The position numbers and the translations under genes were made by a program. This document shows, in pieces, positions 60,301 through 64,000 of a stretch of DNA of 64,000 bases. The DNA is from Mycobacterium sp. E183. Lineage in GTDB: Bacteria > Actinomycetota > Actinomycetes > Mycobacteriales > Mycobacteriaceae. The stretch spans positions 87,669 through 151,668 of the forward strand of contig NZ_LZJN01000204.1 in NCBI RefSeq assembly GCF_001667735.1. The letters are read 5' to 3'. Each line of letters begins with the position of its first letter. The stretch's first letter is position 1. A model generated the notes under the pieces. It did no database searches, was not told the DNA's origin, and worked only from the letters and a program-made list of their open reading frames with translations.

Positions 60301-60631
60301 GATGATCATCCTGCGCAAGGGATACGGGCTGGGCGCGATGGCGATGGCCGGGGGGTCCTTCCGGGCGCCCCAATTCACCGTCGCCTGGCCGACCGGCGAG
60401 ATCGGCGGGATGGGACTGGAGGGCGCTGTGCGCCTCGGGTTCAGCAAGGAGCTGGCCGCCGAGGGCGACCCCGCCAAGCGTCAGGAACTATTCGACAAGC
60501 TGGTCGCCGCGGCCTACGACCACGGCAAGGCGCTGCGGGCGGCCACCACGTTCGAACTCGACGACGTCATCGACCCCGCGGACTCCCGGGCCTGGATTGT
60601 GAGGCTCCGGGAGCCGCGGAGATCGCGGTGA
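57392..60631 (+). CDS. lcc: single-chain long-chain acyl-CoA carboxylase (biotin carboxylase + BCCP + carboxyltransferase)
   Basis: A 1079-residue fusion. Residues 1-450 form a biotin carboxylase (ANRGEIALRIVRT, GGGGRGMR, EVNPRIQVEHTVTEE), then a BT-like connector, a biotinyl domain with ESMKMQ (biotin on Lys522) and a carboxyltransferase from about 580 to the end (N- and C-lobes; GRCFAGNAALAGVCD and FMVGPDAEKDAAVRR). Most actinobacterial acyl-CoA carboxylases are split into AccA and AccD. A single-chain long-chain enzyme (LCC) was characterised from M. avium subsp. paratuberculosis, and this size and order fit. Start ATG 57392 overlaps the synthetase stop. Symbol is descriptive. Confidence 0.9.
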   Translation: MSGTVLVANRGEIALRIVRTATELAMRSVAVYAEDDAESPHVHAADEAIGLPGAGPRAYLDQPAVLAAAKSCGAELIHPGYGFLSENAEFARACAGAGHTFVGPDADVLELVGNKSAARGAAVAAGVPVLPATDGPSSIADIEAFFAAQGGAVMIKALAGGGGRGMRTVRSAEEIAAAYQQCAAEAQLGFGDPALFAEARLDGARHIEVQVVAAPAGHQTRALALGDRDCSIQRRYQKLVEIAPAQGLSEALRHDLHRAAVRLCARVGLRGLATVEFLVAGEEFVFLEVNPRIQVEHTVTEETTGFDLVAVQLAIAGGATFYQLGLPAGIASDGNEVMGEPAAHRGIAIQARVNMETFAPDLSVVPAAGTLTVFSPPSGPGIRVDTYGRAGLVVSPHYDSLLAKVVAHVHGSSPQAALRKARTALAEFGIEGVRTNIDFLRELLSQPQIESGWVSTGFLDEKLPELAAAAATHRHADPVVPVELYPGEDVLRAQLAGTVIEVAPECADFGAGSQLVVLESMKMQHVLTAPDALRTVRVLVTPGQVVGTGDPLLVFTRTGDGPGGDSAADATDLDRPRADLDEVRRRHLFTLDEGREAAVAKRHKQGRRTARENIADLIDPGSFIEYGALAIAAQRSRRSEEDLIANTPADGLVAGLATIGAARFGRAAAEAVVVSYDYTVLAGTQGMRNHAKTDRAFDLAVRKRLPVVLFAEGGGGRPGDTDVGGAAGLDVPTFRMLAGLSGRVPLISIVSGRCFAGNAALAGVCDVIIATPDANIGMGGPAMIEGGGLGVYPPEAIGPIGVQRRNGVVSLVARDEAHAVSLAKQYLSYFQGGVDDWAAPDPRLSRHVVPQNRLRAYDVHRAIEAIVDTGSVLELRPDYGVGIVTALVRVEGAAYGLIANSTHHLGGAIDAEAADKAGDFLALCESFRLPLISLCDTPGFMVGPDAEKDAAVRRFGRMFILGARLTVPVGMIILRKGYGLGAMAMAGGSFRAPQFTVAWPTGEIGGMGLEGAVRLGFSKELAAEGDPAKRQELFDKLVAAAYDHGKALRAATTFELDDVIDPADSRAWIVRLREPRRSR

Positions 60632-60640
60632 CCGAACCGA

Positions 60641-60988
60641 TCAGGCGTGGCCGCCGCCGCAGCCGACGCCGGGCAGGCAACCCTGCCCGCCCGGAATGCC
60701 GCCGGGCCCCGCGTTCTGGCCGCCCGAGCCGCAGCCGACGCCCGGGACGCAGCCCTGACCGCCGGGACCGCCGCCGGGGCCCTGGTTCTGTCCGCCGGAG
60801 CCACAGTTGCCGTTGCCGTCGCAACCGCCGCCGCCCGGGTCATCCTTGATGACCACGTGGGAGGGCGCCGCGGACGGTGCGGGTGCCGAAGCGGGGGAAT
60901 CGGTCATGGCGATCGGCGCAACGGCGATCGCGGCGGCCGCAGCCCCGCCCATCACCAGTCTTTTCGTAAGGGTTAATTTCGAGAACAT
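60641..60988 (-). CDS. small exported Gly/Cys-repeat protein
   Basis: A 115-residue product. The signal-like N-terminus (FSKLTLTKRLVMGGAAAAAIAVAP) ends in an Ala-rich segment near 35. The mature part has six Cys and about 40% Gly, with a near-duplicate block (about 24 residues) built on GSGGQNxGPGGxPGGQGC. No family recognised; it recalls short mycobacterial glycine-rich cell-envelope proteins. I chose ATG 60988, but GTG 61012 is open. It lies convergent to the carboxylase gene (10-bp gap) and divergent from an SDR gene. Confidence 0.55.
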   Translation of the reverse strand: MFSKLTLTKRLVMGGAAAAAIAVAPIAMTDSPASAPAPSAAPSHVVIKDDPGGGGCDGNGNCGSGGQNQGPGGGPGGQGCVPGVGCGSGGQNAGPGGIPGGQGCLPGVGCGGGHA

Positions 60989-61078
60989 GCGGGTCGCATA
61001 CCACCGACCCACACGTGTAAAACATCCATGTAGCGAACGGGAAACCGTTGGCTTTCGCGCGACGGAAGGCGCACCACG

Positions 61079-61855
61079 ATGACCTCACAGGACCTGACCG
61101 GCCGGACCGCGATCATCACCGGCGCCTCGCGCGGGATCGGGCTCGCGATCGCCCAGCAGCTCGCCGGGGCCGGAGCCAACGTGGTGCTCACCGCCCGCAA
61201 GCAGGAGGCGGCCGACGAGGCGGCCGCACAGGTGGACGGCAACGCCCTGGGGGTCGGCGCGCACGCCGTCGACGAGGACGCCGCCCGGCGCTGCGTCGAC
61301 CTGACCTGCGAGCGTTTCGGCGGCGTCGACATTCTGATCAACAACGCGGGCACCAACCCGGCGTACGGGCCGCTGATCGACCAGGACCACGCCCGATTCA
61401 CCAAGATCTTCGACGTGAACCTCTGGGCCCCGCTGCTGTGGACCTCGCTGGTCGTCAAGGCCTGGATGGGTGAGCACGGCGGCGCGATCGTCAACACTGC
61501 CTCCATCGGCGGCCTGCACCAATCGCCCGCCATGGGCTTGTACAACGCCACCAAGGCCGCACTGATCCACGTCACCAAGCAACTGGCGCTGGAACTTTCG
61601 CCCCGAATCCGCGTCAACGCCATTGCCCCCGGGGTGGTGCGCACCCGGTTGGCCGAGGCGTTGTGGAAGGACCACGAGGATCCGCTGGCATCCTCGATAG
61701 CGCTCGGACGCATCGGCGAGCCCGTCGACGTGGCAGGCGCCGTGGCCTTCCTGGTCTCGGACGCCGCGAGCTGGATCACCGGCGAGACCATGGTGATCGA
61801 CGGCGGGCTGCTACTCGGCGCCGCACAAGGCTTTCAAACTCGGCCGCAGGGCTAG
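61079..61855 (+). CDS. short-chain dehydrogenase/reductase (FabG-like)
   Basis: A 258-residue NAD(P)H oxidoreductase. TGASRGIG is at 14-21, NNAG follows, and the catalytic Ser-Tyr155-Lys159 set lies in NTASIGG and YNATKAAL. It could reduce a 3-ketoacyl or oxidise a 3-hydroxyacyl intermediate. The next gene starts 3 nt on, and both dehydrogenases follow, giving a lipid-oxidation operon. ATG 61079; a leaderless or weak ribosome site region precedes it. Confidence 0.88.
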   Translation: MTSQDLTGRTAIITGASRGIGLAIAQQLAGAGANVVLTARKQEAADEAAAQVDGNALGVGAHAVDEDAARRCVDLTCERFGGVDILINNAGTNPAYGPLIDQDHARFTKIFDVNLWAPLLWTSLVVKAWMGEHGGAIVNTASIGGLHQSPAMGLYNATKAALIHVTKQLALELSPRIRVNAIAPGVVRTRLAEALWKDHEDPLASSIALGRIGEPVDVAGAVAFLVSDAASWITGETMVIDGGLLLGAAQGFQTRPQG

Positions 61856-61857
61856 CC

Positions 61858-63051
61858 ATGACCACCGAAGACCTGGCGGTGGATCTCAAGGCGCGGGTGC
61901 AGGCGCTGCTCGACGAGCACGACCCGGCCACCACCGACCCGCGGGAATTCCTTGGCGCGCAGTACGACGCCGGCCTGGCCTGGGTGCACCTGCCGCGCGG
62001 CTTCGGCGGGCTGGACCTGCCGCGCAAGGCCCAGGAACTCGTCGACGCGCAACTGGCCGCCGCGGGCGCGCCGGTGGGCGGCACCGTCAAGAACTTCATC
62101 GGCATGGGCATGGCGGCGCCCACCATCGCGGCGTTCGGCACCGACGAACAGAAGCGAAAGTTCCTGCGCCCCTTGTTCACCGGTGAACAGGTCTATTGCC
62201 AATTGTTCAGCGAGCCCGGCGCGGGCTCGGATCTGGCCGGGTTGGCCACCCGCGCGGTCCGCGAGGGTGAAGACTGGATCGTCAACGGGCAGAAGGTGTG
62301 GACGTCGATGGCGCAGCACGCGCAGATGGCCATCCTGGTCGCCCGCACCGACCCGACGGTGCCCAAGCACGCGGGCCTGACGTACTTCCTGTGCGACATG
62401 ACGCAGCCCGGCGTCGAAGTGCGGCCGCTGCGGCAGATCACCGGCGAGGCGGAGTTCAACGAGGTGTTCCTCACCGACGTGCGGGTGCCCGACTCCAACC
62501 GGCTCGGCCCGGTCGGCGGCGGCTGGCGCGTCGCGACCACCACGCTCAACAACGAGCGCGTCGCGATCGGTACCCGCGCCGGGACACCGCGCGAGGGCGG
62601 GATCATCGGGAAGGTCACCAAGGCGTGGCGGGACGAGCCCGGGCTGCGCAATCCCGCGATGCACGACGAGCTGATGAAGCTGTGGGTCGACGCGGAGGTC
62701 CTGCGGCTGGCCGGCGAGCGCCTGCGGCAGCAGGCCCAAGCCGGTCAGCCCGGTCCCGAAGGCGCCGGCATGAAGGTGGCCTTCGCCAGATTGGCGCAAG
62801 CGATTTCGGGGTTCGACATCGAGCTGCACGCCGAGGCGGGGCTGCAGTACGACGACTGGACCATGCGCAGGACCGAAGTCGTCGACCTGGTCGGTCGGGA
62901 GCCCGGGTACCGCTACCTGCGCGCCCGCGGCAACTCGATCGAGGGTGGCACCTCGGAGATCCTGCGCAACACCATTTCCGAGCGCATCCTCGGGCTGCCG
63001 GGTGAGCACCGCGTCGACAAAGACGTCGCCTGGAAGGACCTGCCGCGATGA
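61858..63051 (+). CDS. acyl-CoA dehydrogenase (FadE type)
   Basis: A 397-residue FAD enzyme for alpha,beta-dehydrogenation of acyl-CoA. QLFSEPGAGSDLAGL and WIVNGQKVWTS are the FAD/substrate motifs; the C-terminus EGGTSEILRNTISERILGLP is typical. The chain is of full length. ATG 61858 follows the SDR by 2 nt and its stop overlaps the next ATG, so two dehydrogenases are translated in succession, a frequent arrangement for the heteromeric FadE pairs of mycobacteria. Confidence 0.92.
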   Translation: MTTEDLAVDLKARVQALLDEHDPATTDPREFLGAQYDAGLAWVHLPRGFGGLDLPRKAQELVDAQLAAAGAPVGGTVKNFIGMGMAAPTIAAFGTDEQKRKFLRPLFTGEQVYCQLFSEPGAGSDLAGLATRAVREGEDWIVNGQKVWTSMAQHAQMAILVARTDPTVPKHAGLTYFLCDMTQPGVEVRPLRQITGEAEFNEVFLTDVRVPDSNRLGPVGGGWRVATTTLNNERVAIGTRAGTPREGGIIGKVTKAWRDEPGLRNPAMHDELMKLWVDAEVLRLAGERLRQQAQAGQPGPEGAGMKVAFARLAQAISGFDIELHAEAGLQYDDWTMRRTEVVDLVGREPGYRYLRARGNSIEGGTSEILRNTISERILGLPGEHRVDKDVAWKDLPR

Positions 63052-64000
63052 GCGACCTGTTGTACTCCGAAACCGAGGACGCCCTGCGCGACAGCGTTCG
63101 GCGCCTGTTCGCCGACCGCTGCCCGCCCGAAGCGGTCGCACGCGCCTATGACCCTACGCCACAAGACTTTTCGGGCCTGTGGCGGACGCTGGCCGCCGAG
63201 TTGGGCGTCGCCGGCCTGTTGGTCCCGGAGTCACTCGGCGGCGCGGGCGCGGGGGCCCGCGAGGCCGCGGTCGTGATGGAGGAGATCGGCCGGGCCGTCG
63301 CGCCGGTGCCGTTCTTGTCCAGCGCGGTGCTGGCCACGGTCGCGCTGTTGCGCGCCGGCGATACCGAGACCGTGTCGGCGCTGGCGCGGGGTGAGCTGAC
63401 CGCCGCGTTGGCGGTGCCGCTGTCGACCGCGCCCGGCGATCCGATCGGACTCGTCCCCGGCGGCGCGGACGGGCTGAGCGGATCGGTCACGAGCGTCGCC
63501 GGCGCCGCCGAGGCCGACGTGCTGGTGGTGCCGGTCGCGGGCCCGGATGGGCCCGAGCTGCACACCGTCTCGCGCACCGCGGCGGGGGTGGAAGTTTCGC
63601 CCCTGTTGGCGTTGGACATGACGAGACCCCTTGCCGACCTCAGCTTTTCGGCGGCAAAGTCGTCACGCGTCGGCCCTGCGGACGGGCCGATCGACGCGGC
63701 TCTGCGCACGGGGGCGGCGCTGCTTGCGTCCGAGCAACTCGGAGTCGCCCAGTGGTGTTTCGAAACCACGCTGGATTATGCCAAGCAGCGCAAGCAGTTT
63801 GGTCGCGCAATCGGCTCCTACCAGGCGATCAAGCACCGGCTCGCCGATCTGTGGTTCGAGGTCAGCGCCGCGACGGCGGCGGCCCGCCACGCCGCCGACA
63901 CGTGTGCCCGCGCCGACGAAGACGCCGCCGTCGCCGCGGCGCTTGCCCAGGCGTATTGCAGCGGCGTCGCCGTGCACGCCGCCGAGGAATGCGTCCAGCT
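63048..64000 (+). CDS. acyl-CoA dehydrogenase, second subunit (partial, 3' end outside window)
   Basis: At least 317 residues. The protein begins MSDLLYSETEDALRDSVRRL and reaches the C-terminal half with YAKQRKQFGRAIGSYQAIKH, the ACAD signature, then runs off the window. The middle domain (about 120-200) is short and shows few canonical FAD-binding residues, as in the weaker partner of a heteromeric (alpha2beta2) FadE pair. ATG overlaps the first dehydrogenase's stop (ATGA). Confidence 0.88.
   Translation, partial: MSDLLYSETEDALRDSVRRLFADRCPPEAVARAYDPTPQDFSGLWRTLAAELGVAGLLVPESLGGAGAGAREAAVVMEEIGRAVAPVPFLSSAVLATVALLRAGDTETVSALARGELTAALAVPLSTAPGDPIGLVPGGADGLSGSVTSVAGAAEADVLVVPVAGPDGPELHTVSRTAAGVEVSPLLALDMTRPLADLSFSAAKSSRVGPADGPIDAALRTGAALLASEQLGVAQWCFETTLDYAKQRKQFGRAIGSYQAIKHRLADLWFEVSAATAAARHAADTCARADEDAAVAAALAQAYCSGVAVHAAEECVQ

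Noticed and set aside
1..64000. tRNA, rRNA or complete insertion sequence
   Set aside because: No cloverleaf, rRNA motif, transposase or terminal inverted repeat was noticed; a tRNA scan was not possible by eye, so a missed tRNA cannot be fully excluded.

Overview
The window is a GC-rich actinobacterial chromosome segment, almost certainly Mycobacterium. It encodes mycobacterial marker proteins (mycothione reductase, EfpA, PptT, CysG, PepR, Ald), uses many GTG starts, and keeps a gene order that, from memory, mirrors M. tuberculosis Rv2856 to Rv2771c in reverse. A [NiFe]-hydrogenase locus and a single-chain long-chain acyl-CoA carboxylase point to a non-tuberculous species, perhaps in or near the M. 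avium complex. The species is inference. No rRNA, tRNA, CRISPR array, prophage or complete insertion sequence was seen.

Region 1 (1-7414) is a hydrogen/nickel module on the minus strand: a nickel permease (nicT), hypA and hypB, then a group 1h (Hhy, high-affinity) uptake hydrogenase (hhyS, hhyL), a NifU/Rieske-like redox protein and a DUF5947 protein cut by the window edge. A Fur-family gene is divergent from nicT, with a Nur-like box between them.

Region 2 (7429-21694) holds a three-copy hairpin repeat, mycothione reductase, a lipase, Mqo, a GNAT protein, a corrin/siroheme cluster (AAA/VWA chelatase, CobO, CobB, CysG), the efflux pump EfpA, ProS and two small conserved genes.

Region 3 (21891-28332) is the translation operon rimP-nusA-ylxR-infB-rbfA-cnpB. 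A MIRU-like tandem duplication sits between infB and rbfA and creates a chain of overlapping mini-ORFs.

Region 4 (28345-39108) contains exported and membrane hypotheticals, EchA, DUF2277, DUF1802, a CocE-type hydrolase, metallophosphoesterase-pptT-truB, the lipid-transfer thiolase ltp1, a second block of the hairpin repeat, the manganese regulator MntR/SirR and ribF.

Region 5 (39121-46497) contains an ArsR/SRPBCC pair with a clear operator, then rpsO, pnp with a long leader, pepR, a nitronate monooxygenase and ald.

Region 6 (46595-54982) carries an SRPBCC protein, a Baeyer-Villiger-type monooxygenase, a GNAT protein, a TetR regulator divergent from a Rieske oxygenase/reductase-like pair, an HNH (DUF222) protein, and dapB with two followers.

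Region 7 (54988-64000) is a lipid island: thioesterase-like protein, acyl-CoA synthetase, the 1079-residue fused carboxylase, a small Gly/Cys-repeat exported protein, an SDR and two acyl-CoA dehydrogenases, the last cut by the window end. Its genes suggest activation, carboxylation and oxidation of unusual acyl chains.
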